Positions 24,889 to 33,020 of a stretch of DNA of 64,000 nt are shown here, one piece after another (within the stretch, counting starts at the first letter, position 1; each line of letters opens with the position of its first letter). The notes beneath the pieces are model-generated. The model ran no database searches. It was not told the origin of the DNA and saw only the letters and a program-made list of their open reading frames with translations. The DNA comes from CAZBSE01 sp964610385 (GTDB lineage: Bacteria > Actinomycetota > Humimicrobiia > Humimicrobiales > Humimicrobiaceae). Position numbers and translations under genes: made by a program. The stretch is from assembly GCA_964610385.1 (NCBI GenBank), contig CAZSXW010000001.1:124001-188000 (forward strand). The letters run 5' to 3'.

Positions 24889-25674
24889 TTACCTTACAGC
24901 TCCATTTTTTAATAAATCCTCAGCCTGATTTTTCTGCAGGATATCTTTTACTCTACTAAGCTGGACTTCGTCATTTATACCCATGACTTCTCTGTAGTCT
25001 TCGACTTCCATGCAGCTTACGTTCTTACCACTCTTTATTAAAACTTCAATAATATCAGTAAGATAGTATTCACCCTGGACATTCCGCCTGTCTATCTTTC
25101 CAAGATTCTCAAATAGAAGCCGACAGTCAAAACAATAAATGGAAGAATTGATTTCATTTATTTTTTTCTCCTCAGAACCGGCATCAGCTTCCTCGATGAT
25201 TTTTATAATATTTCCCCTTTTGTCTTTTATAATTCTACCGTACCCCCCGGGATCAGATACCAGAGAGGTGATAATGCAGGCCGGGCTCCCTGAAGCAATC
25301 TTATTCTCAACCAATTTTTTTAAGGTATTTATTTTGATTAATGGACAGTCACCAGGGAGTATTAAGATATTTTCCGCTAGATTTTCTTTCTGTTTTATTA
25401 ATATGGAAACAGCATGAGCAGTACCCAGCTGATCCTCCTGCAAAACGATTTTCACTTCCGGAAAATTACTTTTTATGTAATCACTGACCAGCTTTCCTTT
25501 GTGACCGACGACAACAAATATATTCTTGGGTTTCAATTTAAAAGCCAAAGACAGTACATAGTATAGAATTGGTTTACCGGATATTTGGTGAAGCACTTTT
25601 GGAATCTCTGACTTCATTCTTTTGCCTTTGCCAGCAGCGAGGATAGCTACACTTAAATTTTTAGAGAAGCTCAT
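24889..25674 (-). CDS. glmU: UDP-GlcNAc pyrophosphorylase-like nucleotidyltransferase (GlmU N-terminal domain only)
   Basis: The 261-residue protein matches the uridylyltransferase half of GlmU: AILAAGKGKRMKSEIPKVLHQISGKPI (nucleotide-binding loop), VVVGHKG, VLQEDQLGTAHAV, ILPGDCPLI, GYGRIIKD, INEINSSIYCFD, QGEYYLTDIIEVL and EVMGINDEVQLSRV. It stops after LLKNGAVR, where normal GlmU continues for about 200 residues with the left-handed beta-helix acetyltransferase domain. No frame in the 39 bp before prs encodes any of it. It occupies the usual glmU-prs position. Glucosamine-1-phosphate acetylation would need another enzyme. Confidence 0.85.
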   Translation of the reverse strand: MSFSKNLSVAILAAGKGKRMKSEIPKVLHQISGKPILYYVLSLAFKLKPKNIFVVVGHKGKLVSDYIKSNFPEVKIVLQEDQLGTAHAVSILIKQKENLAENILILPGDCPLIKINTLKKLVENKIASGSPACIITSLVSDPGGYGRIIKDKRGNIIKIIEEADAGSEEKKINEINSSIYCFDCRLLFENLGKIDRRNVQGEYYLTDIIEVLIKSGKNVSCMEVEDYREVMGINDEVQLSRVKDILQKNQAEDLLKNGAVR

Positions 25675-25762
25675 ATTTTAAAATTTTCCCGGTAAAAATC
25701 AAATGCCGATAATGCTGATAATACTCTTAGATTGTAACACAAAAAAAATATTTATCTAAGCG

Positions 25763-26065
25763 CTACTCAACAAATTTTCCGCCTCTGATCTCCCTGGAAA
25801 TAATATCATAATCATATCCAAAATAAACTTCAATATTTATTAGATTATTGCATTTCTTTCCAAGTATTTCCTTTCTTAAAAAATACACTGCTCCTTTAGG
25901 ACCTTCTTCAGCACTAACACTGGATATATCGCTGTTTTTTCTTATTCTTGCCGTAATCTCTTCATTGCATCTGTCACATCTGACCTCGAAAATAATAAAA
26001 TCAGAACTTGAATCTCCCGACTGTGTAGTAAAAGCTTTTTTCAGATTTCCCCAAAAACCACCCAT
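25763..26065 (-). CDS. Small putative zinc-binding protein of unknown function
   Basis: A 100-residue soluble protein with a CxxC pair (C30, C33 in VRCDRCNEEI) and a third Cys at 72 (GKKCNNLI). The C-terminal REIRGGKFV resembles a short conserved family found in Chloroflexi and Actinobacteria, in which a CxxC, a Cys and FD-type strands form a small beta domain. The function is not known to me. GAGAGGAG precedes the ATG. It lies between the glmU-like gene and ogt, all on the minus strand, but gaps of 88 and 50 bp leave the operon structure unclear. Confidence 0.7.
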   Translation of the reverse strand: MGGFWGNLKKAFTTQSGDSSSDFIIFEVRCDRCNEEITARIRKNSDISSVSAEEGPKGAVYFLRKEILGKKCNNLINIEVYFGYDYDIISREIRGGKFVE

Positions 26066-26115
26066 TTAAGCTCTCCTCTCATTACTTATTAGAATTTTCT
26101 TGCTTCTAAGATATT

Positions 26116-26655
26116 TCAGCTTAATTTTTCTTTAAACGACTGCTCCAAATCCAGCAAAAATCTCTTTATTTTTTTACCTAATATGAATTTACTTATTCTG
26201 CCGTTTTCGTTTATGATTCTATGGCAGGGTACTGCCAGTATTGTAGGATTATTTTTTAATGCCGTACCCGCTGCTCTCCAGGCCTTACTGTATCCGGACA
26301 TATCTGCCAGCTCCTTATAGCTTGCTGTCTTTCCATATGGTACGAAAGTGGCAGTATTCCATATTTTTTTCTGAAACTCCGTACCTCTTAGGAATCCTAT
26401 TTTTAAATCCAGGTTTTTTACGCTGCCGTCCAGATATTGTAAAATCTTATTTTCAATATCTTCCGATTTTTTATCGGTCAATAAAACCCTGCCCTGACCT
26501 TTACCTTTATTTTCAAGCTTCTTCAGGTACCGCAGGAAGGAATCCTTTCCAATACCTAAATATGAAATCGTTACAATTCCATCCACATGCTTCCATAAAT
26601 AGTGCATGACACCTATTTTTGTCATAAATTTTGATTTATTTAGACTTATTGCCAT
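26116..26655 (-). CDS. ogt: Methylated-DNA--protein-cysteine methyltransferase
   Basis: This suicide enzyme removes methyl groups from O6-methylguanine in DNA. The active-site motif is AVPCHRIINENGRI, preceded by AAGTALKNNPTI, and the helix-turn-helix entry is VPYGKTASYKELADMSGYSKAWRAAG. Residues 1-75 form the variable N-terminal domain. Length 179 is normal for Ogt. No Ada-type regulatory domain is present. It ends near 26116 and follows the DUF6485 gene by 11 bp, so the two may be co-transcribed. Confidence 0.94.
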   Translation of the reverse strand: MAISLNKSKFMTKIGVMHYLWKHVDGIVTISYLGIGKDSFLRYLKKLENKGKGQGRVLLTDKKSEDIENKILQYLDGSVKNLDLKIGFLRGTEFQKKIWNTATFVPYGKTASYKELADMSGYSKAWRAAGTALKNNPTILAVPCHRIINENGRISKFILGKKIKRFLLDLEQSFKEKLS

Positions 26656-26666
26656 TGATCTCTAAT

Positions 26667-26858
26667 CTAGCTGTTTAATTTTACAAAGTACTCAATAGAT
26701 CTATCATATGTCTTTTCAGCATCCCTATTAAAATAACAGGCCGGTAGTTCACCCAACCGCCTGTGGTAAGCTATGCACTCACAGCATATGCCCTTCCTTG
26801 AACAGGGTTCATAAGTGCAGTTACAATGCTGTAAATTTTTTTCCTTGTTGCATTCCAT
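26667..26858 (-). CDS. DUF6485-family Cys-rich small protein
   Basis: A 63-residue protein with eight cysteines (3, 12, 14, 19, 25, 26, 28, 41). The pattern CNCTYEPCSRKGICCECIAYHRRLGELPAC matches the DUF6485 family, common in anaerobic bacteria and archaea. The Cys arrangement suggests an Fe-S cluster or zinc. Function is unknown to me. GGAAGGGAA lies just upstream of the ATG. It is between cobO (75 bp upstream) and ogt. Confidence 0.82.
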   Translation of the reverse strand: MECNKEKNLQHCNCTYEPCSRKGICCECIAYHRRLGELPACYFNRDAEKTYDRSIEYFVKLNS

Positions 26859-26933
26859 ATCGATTATTTCCCTTCCTTATTAGAATAATTTTTATGATTA
26901 CAAGCTTTCCGATTATCTATCATAAATTACTGC

Positions 26934-27524
26934 TCAGTATTCGATGCCCTTTCTTGCTTTAATACCCTTTAGGAACGCATGCTTTATTTCCTTCATTTCA
27001 GTCACCGTATCCGCAATATCTATAAGCTCAGGAGGGGCACTTCTTCCTGTAAGCACCAGGCAGAGTCCTTCTGGCTTGTTCTTGATGACTTCCACCACTT
27101 CTTCTACCTTTAATATATTATAATCAACCAGATTATTTATTTCATCCAGAACAATCAAATCATATTTCTTACTTTCAATCTTATCCCTGGCATATTCAAA
27201 GGAATCTCTGGCATTTTTTATCTGCTTATCTGTGGGATCTGGTTTACCGTTCTTAAATCTTATAAATCCCTCTCCCAACTGTTCAATATCGATCAGGGGT
27301 CTTAACCTTTCCTTAATGACCTTTGCTTCACCGGTCTCCCGGCCGCTTTTAATAAACTGCAGTATCAATACCTTCATATCGTGACCTGCTGCTCTTAATG
27401 CCAGTCCCATAGCAGCAGAAGTCTTGCCCTTTCCGTTGCCGGTATTTATCAGTACCAGCCCCTCTCCGGTATTTTCAGGGTCATGGTATTTATGCGTGTG
27501 ATCATCTTTATTTTTTAAATTCAT
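26934..27524 (-). CDS. cobO: Cob(I)yrinic acid a,c-diamide adenosyltransferase (CobO/BtuR family)
   Basis: This enzyme transfers adenosyl from ATP to the cobalt of corrinoids, making the adenosyl form needed for later cobalamin steps. The P-loop is NTGNGKGKTSAAMGLALRAAGHDMKVLILQFIKSG (about residues 27-62), and the C-terminal motifs are DLIVLDEINNLVDYNIL (Walker B) and VLTGRSAPPELIDIADTVTEM. Length 196 is typical. It is the last clear cobalamin gene of the riboswitch-controlled run, 34 bp after cobQ. The 26-residue charged N-terminus is variable in the family. Confidence 0.94.
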   Translation of the reverse strand: MNLKNKDDHTHKYHDPENTGEGLVLINTGNGKGKTSAAMGLALRAAGHDMKVLILQFIKSGRETGEAKVIKERLRPLIDIEQLGEGFIRFKNGKPDPTDKQIKNARDSFEYARDKIESKKYDLIVLDEINNLVDYNILKVEEVVEVIKNKPEGLCLVLTGRSAPPELIDIADTVTEMKEIKHAFLKGIKARKGIEY

Positions 27525-27558
27525 ATTACCTAAATTTCTACTAAAATTTTAATTCTTA

Positions 27559-29199
27559 TTATAACCCATTCTCCAGTATTCTATAAAACAAATCCATATT
27601 CATATTTTCTCTATAGATATCTGCCAGCCTATCATACTGCTTTTGTTTAAAGACTTCATATGACAAGAACCCATCAGTATTATTATCAGACTTTATATTA
27701 TTCTTTTTCCTTAGCATATCAAGGATAAGCTTCCTGATAAAATAGTTATTGAAAATCCCATGAATATAAGAACCGAATACTGTACCATTGGTGCCGCCGT
27801 TTGGTTTTATAAATCCATCGTCAATATCCACTGGATTATCTCCTCTTGATTTTATCCTGAAAAGCGGTATAAGCTTATTAGATTTACCTGCAGTTGATTT
27901 AGATATACCCATATGGATCTCATAACCTCTCATGGTTTTAGTCTCATCACCTATAACTTTACTGATTATCTGCTTTAATTCTGGACTAAATCTGAAAACG
28001 TCTTTATTGAGTTCAAATTCTACCTGATGGGTATTTTTATACTGTAAAAATTCTGTATTCATATCCATCAAGCCCATACCATCAACACATTCAATATCAG
28101 GCGATTCGCTTCCAAACTTGTCCTCAATCTTTTTTCCTAAAATCTGAAAGCCCCCGCATATACCAAAAATAACCGAACCATTACAGTTTTGCTTCCTGAT
28201 TTCTTCTTCCAATCCGGATCTTCTTAAATACAGCAGATCTCCTATAGTGCTTTTACTTCCTGGAATAATAATCATATGGGGCCTTAAATTTTTTAACTCC
28301 CTCCTATTTTTAATATAAATCACACTTACTCCTCTTTCCATTTCAAAAGCATTAAAATCAGTAAAATTAGAAATATGGGGAAGATAAACTACACCTATTA
28401 TTATTTTTCTGTATCTGCCATTTCCTGCGTTACTGTTTACAGCATATTTCCTGCTCTTTTCACGCTCCAGATTTACCGAATCCTCTTCTTCTATGTGAAT
28501 ATCCTTAAAGTATGGAATAGTCCCGATTACAGGTATCTTTAATTTCCGGGATATAAAATCATTACCAGGTTTAAGAATACTTATATCACCCCTAAATTTA
28601 TTTACCAGCAGTCCCTTTATATACCTCCTGTATTTTACAGGCAGTAGTTTTACCGTTCCATAAAAGCTGGCAAAAATTCCTCCCCGGTCAATATCCCCTA
28701 CCAGTATTACAGGAGATTTGGAAATCACGGCCGTCCTCATATTTACAATATCATTTTTCAGCAGATTTACCTCTGCCGGGCTGCCGGCTCCTTCTATCAC
28801 TATAAAATCAAATCTTTTCTTCAGGTCATCAAGGATTGCTTTGATTTTATTAAGATAAACAATCTTCTTTTGATTATATTCAACAGCATCCATGTTCTTT
28901 ACTACTTTTCCCATAAATATTATCTGAGCCTTTGTATCAGCTATGGGTTTTATAAGTATTGGATTCATATACACTTCAGGAGCCAGGCCGCATGCCTCAG
29001 CCTGGACAACCTGGGCCCTGCCCATCTCCCCGCCTCCGGCAGTGACATATGAATTTAATGCCATATTCTGTGACTTAAACGGACATATGCTATATCCATC
29101 CTGTTTTAAAATCCTGCAGACTGCAGCAGCCGTCACACTCTTGCCCGCATGTGAGCCGGTTCCCTGTATCATTATTGATTTTGATACATTTTTTCTCAT
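27559..29199 (-). CDS. cobQ: Cobyric acid synthase
   Basis: CobQ amidates adenosylcobyrinic acid a,c-diamide at four positions using glutamine and ATP. The N-terminal part is a MinD-like synthetase (IMIQGTGSHAGKSVTAAAVCRIL, PFKSQNMALNSYVT, VIEGAGSPAEVNL, GDIDRGGIFAS). The C-terminal part is a glutamine amidotransferase with nucleophile Cys in IFGICGGFQILG and catalytic His in YIHGIFNN. The protein is 546 residues, somewhat longer than the usual 485-510, with extra loops in the middle. It starts 7 bp after the ABC ATPase gene on the same strand and is part of the cobalamin operon. Confidence 0.94.
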   Translation of the reverse strand: MRKNVSKSIMIQGTGSHAGKSVTAAAVCRILKQDGYSICPFKSQNMALNSYVTAGGGEMGRAQVVQAEACGLAPEVYMNPILIKPIADTKAQIIFMGKVVKNMDAVEYNQKKIVYLNKIKAILDDLKKRFDFIVIEGAGSPAEVNLLKNDIVNMRTAVISKSPVILVGDIDRGGIFASFYGTVKLLPVKYRRYIKGLLVNKFRGDISILKPGNDFISRKLKIPVIGTIPYFKDIHIEEEDSVNLEREKSRKYAVNSNAGNGRYRKIIIGVVYLPHISNFTDFNAFEMERGVSVIYIKNRRELKNLRPHMIIIPGSKSTIGDLLYLRRSGLEEEIRKQNCNGSVIFGICGGFQILGKKIEDKFGSESPDIECVDGMGLMDMNTEFLQYKNTHQVEFELNKDVFRFSPELKQIISKVIGDETKTMRGYEIHMGISKSTAGKSNKLIPLFRIKSRGDNPVDIDDGFIKPNGGTNGTVFGSYIHGIFNNYFIRKLILDMLRKKNNIKSDNNTDGFLSYEVFKQKQYDRLADIYRENMNMDLFYRILENGL

Positions 29200-29206
29200 A
29201 TTATGA

Positions 29207-30499
29207 TCACAGATGAAGAAGTATTTTATCTATCGACTCAACTGCGACTGCACCACTCTCTAGTATCTTCCGGTAAAGTTTGCCAGCCTTTCCATCAGTA
29301 TGGTCTCTTTCTCTTATGCTTTTTTCATCTACTACTATTACTTTTTTATTTAACATTAATGCTTCTTTTACCGATAGAAGATTTGGAAAATTGCCGTACC
29401 CAAACTCTACTCCGGGTAAGATGACTACGTCACTGGATTTGATAAAATTCAGATTTTTACTCTGTGAAACCATACTTATAGGAGAAAAGGGAGCCTCAGT
29501 CACATATGGGATTTCAAGCATTTGTGCAGTATCAACATCTGTATCCAGAGTATTTATAACCCCGCAGGATACCTCATAGCCTCTGCTGTTAAGCAAATTG
29601 ATGACCGGCGATGCAGCTCCACCGCCGCCAATAACATGAATCTTGATATTTTTATTCGACTTTACATTAGGAGTATTCCTGCAGACAGCAGGTATAAAAA
29701 TAGGGCTTACAAACAGTTTTTGGGTAACAGGATTTTTCCCTACGAATACATCACTTCCAAATACCCTTTTTATGCTTTCTCTGCTTATTATATTTTCCGG
29801 GATCCCTATATCAAAAATCCTGCCATCTTTTATAAGCATCATTTTTTGGCTGTTCTGCAGAGCAAGATTTATATCATGAAAAATCCCAACTACAGTCTTA
29901 CCTTCCTCTCTATTTAAGCTTAAAAAAAGGTTTATAAACTCTATCTGGAAGTTTATATCAAGGTGAGAAGTCGGCTCGTCAAGAAGAAGAATATCGCTAT
30001 CCTGCGCCAGAGCCTGAGCTATGATCACCCTCTGTTTCTCACCGCCAGACAGTTCCGAATACTTCCTGTTTGCAAATGAAAGTGTCTCTGTTTTTTCCAT
30101 GGCACTATTAACCGCATTATAATCACCCTCATTTTCCATTCCGAACCTTGAGATATAGGAGTGTCTTCCCATCATAATCATCTCAAATACTGTAAAATCA
30201 AAGCCTGGATTGGTATTCTGGGGTACAACAGCTACTATCTTCGCTATATCCCTTGAATGCAATTTTCTTATATCCTTCCCATCTATTTCAATTCTACCCC
30301 TATAGTCTTCCAGCACCCTGCTTATAAGATTTACCAGCGTACTCTTTCCTGCTCCATTAGGACCTAAAATAGATATAAAATCGCCTCTGAATATATCAAA
30401 GTTCAGATCATGTAAAACCTGGTTGTGGTCATAAAAAAAATTTAAGTTTCTGACCGAAATTATATTATCTTTTTTAACCATGTTACCTTTAAAACCCAT
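29207..30499 (-). CDS. btuD: Cobalamin-type ABC transporter ATPase with C-terminal extra domain
   Basis: The N-terminal 260 residues are a FecE/BtuD-like ABC ATPase: Walker A LGPNGAGKSTLVNL, Q-loop VVPQNTNP, signature SELSGGEKQRVII, Walker B ILLLDEPTSHLD, switch His in GIFHDINLAL. It would drive the BtuC permease encoded next to it (1 bp away). After a linker, residues about 280-430 form an extra Rossmann-like domain (IHVIGGGGAASPVINLLNSRGYEV, VVILPGVEFGYGN, KKVIVVDEKS). I do not recognise its function. Such a tail occurs in some archaeal and anaerobe corrinoid transporters. Substrate assignment rests on the riboswitch and the cob genes. Confidence 0.88.
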   Translation of the reverse strand: MGFKGNMVKKDNIISVRNLNFFYDHNQVLHDLNFDIFRGDFISILGPNGAGKSTLVNLISRVLEDYRGRIEIDGKDIRKLHSRDIAKIVAVVPQNTNPGFDFTVFEMIMMGRHSYISRFGMENEGDYNAVNSAMEKTETLSFANRKYSELSGGEKQRVIIAQALAQDSDILLLDEPTSHLDINFQIEFINLFLSLNREEGKTVVGIFHDINLALQNSQKMMLIKDGRIFDIGIPENIISRESIKRVFGSDVFVGKNPVTQKLFVSPIFIPAVCRNTPNVKSNKNIKIHVIGGGGAASPVINLLNSRGYEVSCGVINTLDTDVDTAQMLEIPYVTEAPFSPISMVSQSKNLNFIKSSDVVILPGVEFGYGNFPNLLSVKEALMLNKKVIVVDEKSIRERDHTDGKAGKLYRKILESGAVAVESIDKILLHL

Positions 30500-30500
30500 T

Positions 30501-31544
30501 TTAAAAAATCTTTTTTCTTGACCTTACCAGAAGATACAGGAAAAACGGGACTCCTATAATAGAAGTAATAATACCTACCGGAATTTCTCTGGGCATAAGT
30601 ACAGTTCGCGCAATAGTATCCGATAGAAGAAGGACTATTCCTCCCGCGATCGCCGAAGTGGGATATAATATCTTATGGTCAGGTCCTACAATCAATCTTA
30701 AAATATGCGGCGTTATAAGTCCTACAAATCCAATGATACCGCTCACCGATACGGCCACTGCAGCTATAAACGACGCCATAACCAGCATTATCTTCTTTAC
30801 TTTTTCTGTCTGCACCCCCAGCTGGACTGCTCTTCTGTCTCCCAGCGATATTATATTTAAATCCCTCATAAAAAACCCGCAAATAACTACAAGAACAGTG
30901 ACGAGTGGAGCCAGAACAATAAGCTTGCTCCAGGAAGCAGATGTCAGTCCACCCATAATCCAGAATATTACTTTTGCTATATCATTAATCTTAAAGATCA
31001 TTATAAAATAAGTTATCGCACTTAGCATGGCGCTTAGAGCAATACCAGCTAGAAGCAGCGTGACAACTGACACCTTTCCTCTGGTCTTTGCGATACTATA
31101 AACTAAAAAAGTGGTGCCCAGAGCTCCCAGCAGAGCAAAAACAGCAGTAGTAGAAATATCCAACATACCAATGCCTGTAATAAACACCAGCCCTATTGTA
31201 GCTCCCAGGGCAGCTCCTGCAGAAACACCTATTACAAAAGGATCTGCCATAGGATTCCTGAACAGCCCCTGAAAGATAACCCCGGCAGCTGCAAGAGCCA
31301 TACCTACAAATATAGACAGGAAGATCCTGGGCAGTCTTATCTGCGAAATGATGACAATATCCTGGGGGTCCAGCCCGGAAATATCTATAAAACGGTTGAG
31401 GCCGGGTATTAAGCTTATCAGTATCAGGCCGGTATCCTTAAAGCTTATTCCAGCAGCACCTATAGAAGAGCAGGCTATTACCATCAATAATAGTATTAAT
31501 AGCAATATAAAAATATATCTTAAGGTCTTTGTTCCAGTCACCAT
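30501..31544 (-). CDS. btuC: FecCD/BtuC-family transport permease
   Basis: A 347-residue permease with about ten transmembrane helices. The family core is LPRIFLSIFVGMALAAAGVIFQGLFRNPMADPFVIGVSAGAALGA (residues about 73-117), and the coupling region with the ATPase is near GDRRAVQLGVQTEKVKK. The conserved C-terminal motif is GFVGLITPHILRLIVGPDHKILYPTSAI. The substrate is probably cobalamin or cobinamide because of the upstream riboswitch. It starts 82 bp after btuF and abuts the ATPase gene. Confidence 0.93.
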   Translation of the reverse strand: MVTGTKTLRYIFILLLILLLMVIACSSIGAAGISFKDTGLILISLIPGLNRFIDISGLDPQDIVIISQIRLPRIFLSIFVGMALAAAGVIFQGLFRNPMADPFVIGVSAGAALGATIGLVFITGIGMLDISTTAVFALLGALGTTFLVYSIAKTRGKVSVVTLLLAGIALSAMLSAITYFIMIFKINDIAKVIFWIMGGLTSASWSKLIVLAPLVTVLVVICGFFMRDLNIISLGDRRAVQLGVQTEKVKKIMLVMASFIAAVAVSVSGIIGFVGLITPHILRLIVGPDHKILYPTSAIAGGIVLLLSDTIARTVLMPREIPVGIITSIIGVPFFLYLLVRSRKKIF

Positions 31545-31626
31545 AAGGATCTAAATAAAAGTAAAAATCAGAATAATCTGCATTCTAATATTAAGTATAC
31601 TAAATTTACAAATTTATTGGTCTATC

Positions 31627-32592
31627 TTATTCTATTATTTCAAATTCTCCAAAAATCTCAGGATGTATTGCCTTTGAAAACATCTTAAGCGCCTTGATCA
31701 CATTATGATTGGGACGGCTTACCGGATTATCGGGAACAATATATACTCTACCGTTTATAACTGCATCAATGCTTGAAAATCTGCTGTCTTCAGTTATTAC
31801 CGAAGGACCTCCTCCCACTGCCATCATGGGAGCAATTATTATATCCGGGTTTCTATCTATCAGTGTTTCTACACTGTACTCAGGCCATCCCGTCAGATTA
31901 TCCTCTGCTATGATATTTATTCCACCTGATTTTTCAATAAGGTCATTAATAAAAGTATCTGCACCTGCACTTGTCAATGGATCATTCCATACCTCATAGA
32001 AAACTCTCGGTTTATTGTCATCGCTTAAGTCTTTCACTTTGCTATATATTTCATCAACCCCTTTTTTAAGCTCGCTATTAAGTTCTTCCGCTTTATCTTC
32101 AAGACCTATTATTTTGCCGATGTTTTCTATCTCATTATAAACTCCTTCGATTCCATTGATGCTGATGGTATTATAAATTTCGATCCCGAGTTCTTCCAGT
32201 CTCTGGTAATCATCTTCAGGTCCGCCAGGTGTCAGCAGGATATCAGGATTCAACTCAGCTATTTTTTCCACATTTGGTCCATATGCATCTCCAGCTCCCT
32301 CAAATCCTTCTGCCAGTGGATCTTCTATAGATACACTGAAATTATCTACTTCCACTACCAGGTTCATGGCACCCAGGGCATCTATTATTTCCAGAACACT
32401 GGGAGCAAGGACAACGATTTTTTTAGCCGGGCCTGAAAGCTCTATGGTATTTCCACCACCATCCACCAGTATTATCATATTCTCCGATATCCCTGCAACT
32501 GCCTGCTCTTTGCATCCCGGCAAGACAGCCAGAAAAGACAGAAGAGCTAAAATCAGGATCACTACTGCAGACCATTTAATCTTTTTTAACAT
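31627..32592 (-). CDS. btuF: Cobalamin/iron-siderophore-type ABC binding lipoprotein
   Basis: A 321-residue solute-binding lipoprotein. The signal peptide ends in a lipobox, LAVLPGCKEQ (lipidated Cys about residue 27). The mature part has the two-lobe periplasmic-binding fold of class III: KIVVLAPSVLEIIDALGA, the region AELNPDILLTPGGPEDDYQRLEELGIEIYN, a long linking helix, VFYEVWNDPLTSAGADTFINDLIEKSGG, and NPDIIIAPMM. The riboswitch and terminator immediately upstream show cobalamin control. GGAG precedes the ATG. Confidence 0.92.
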   Translation of the reverse strand: MLKKIKWSAVVILILALLSFLAVLPGCKEQAVAGISENMIILVDGGGNTIELSGPAKKIVVLAPSVLEIIDALGAMNLVVEVDNFSVSIEDPLAEGFEGAGDAYGPNVEKIAELNPDILLTPGGPEDDYQRLEELGIEIYNTISINGIEGVYNEIENIGKIIGLEDKAEELNSELKKGVDEIYSKVKDLSDDNKPRVFYEVWNDPLTSAGADTFINDLIEKSGGINIIAEDNLTGWPEYSVETLIDRNPDIIIAPMMAVGGGPSVITEDSRFSSIDAVINGRVYIVPDNPVSRPNHNVIKALKMFSKAIHPEIFGEFEIIE

Positions 32593-32614
32593 TTTTTCTC
32601 CTTTTCTTTGCTTA

Positions 32615-32653
32615 ATAAATAAAAAACTCCCATACTCTTCAGTCGGGAGTTTT
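32615..32653 (-). terminator. Terminator of the cobalamin riboswitch
   Basis: On the minus strand, AAAACTCCC (32653-32645) pairs with GGGAGTTTT (32631-32623) across a 13-nt loop, and T-rich sequence follows. It lies between the B12 aptamer and btuF, 23 bp before the ATG. This is the usual layout of a transcription-terminating riboswitch, with attenuation when cobalamin is bound. Confidence 0.8.
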
Positions 32654-32694
32654 CTTTAATAAATTAAAAATCACCCTCTTTCTACCGAAGAGAG

Positions 32695-32845
32695 ATAATT
32701 AACATACATGCAGGTTTCCTGGCTTAAGGGACTTTACTCTTCGCCTTCCCGACATTACTGCCAGTGGCTTCGTTGAAGAGCACACACCCTATCACAGTGG
32801 CGGGACCACTCCAGATTTAAACTGGATTCCCTGAAACATAATATA
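32695..32845 (-). promoter_or_regulatory. Cobalamin riboswitch (B12 aptamer)
   Basis: Minus strand, 5' to 3': the entry AGGGAATCCAGT, then AATCTGGAGTGGTCCCGCCACTGTGAT containing the conserved B12-box GCCACTG (about 32801-32795), a stem GTGTGCTCTTC..GAAGAG, then GCCACTGGC, TCGGGAAGGCG, and the closing AGGAAACCTGCATG. The CCCGCCACTG, GGAAGGCG and CCAGGAAACCTGC blocks are diagnostic for cobalamin aptamers. It precedes btuF, btuC, btuD, cobQ and cobO on the same strand. With the terminator at 32615 it should cut expression when cobalamin is plentiful. Confidence 0.93.
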
Positions 32846-32899
32846 TTGTTTACCTTATATCAACTATTTTTTAAAAGAACACTATTAAATCTCTAATTG

Positions 32900-32929
32900 A
32901 TAATACTATATAAACGCGACAAATTGCAA
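32900..32929 (-). promoter_or_regulatory. Candidate promoter of the cobalamin operon
   Basis: On the minus strand, TTGCAA (32929-32924) and TATTAT (32905-32900) are 18 bp apart. The predicted start near 32893 lies about 50 nt before the aptamer. The rest of the 32846-33020 stretch is AT-rich and holds nothing else I can support. Confidence 0.35.
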
Positions 32930-33020
32930 TTATTTTTTCAAAATATACACTGAAACTAATTCGAAGAATCGGCGTTTATAATTTTAAATCATTTATTTAC
33001 TGATTCTTCACATAAAGGTA

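Noticed and set aside
29207..30499. Two genes joined by a sequencing error (ABC ATPase plus a separate protein)
   Set aside because: The frame is continuous with a sensible linker and no internal ribosome site; similar tails occur in related transporters.
32955..33012. GAAGAATC/GATTCTTC inverted repeat as an epimerase terminator
   Set aside because: The 8-bp arms are separated by about 31 nt and no T-tract follows, so a functional hairpin is doubtful.
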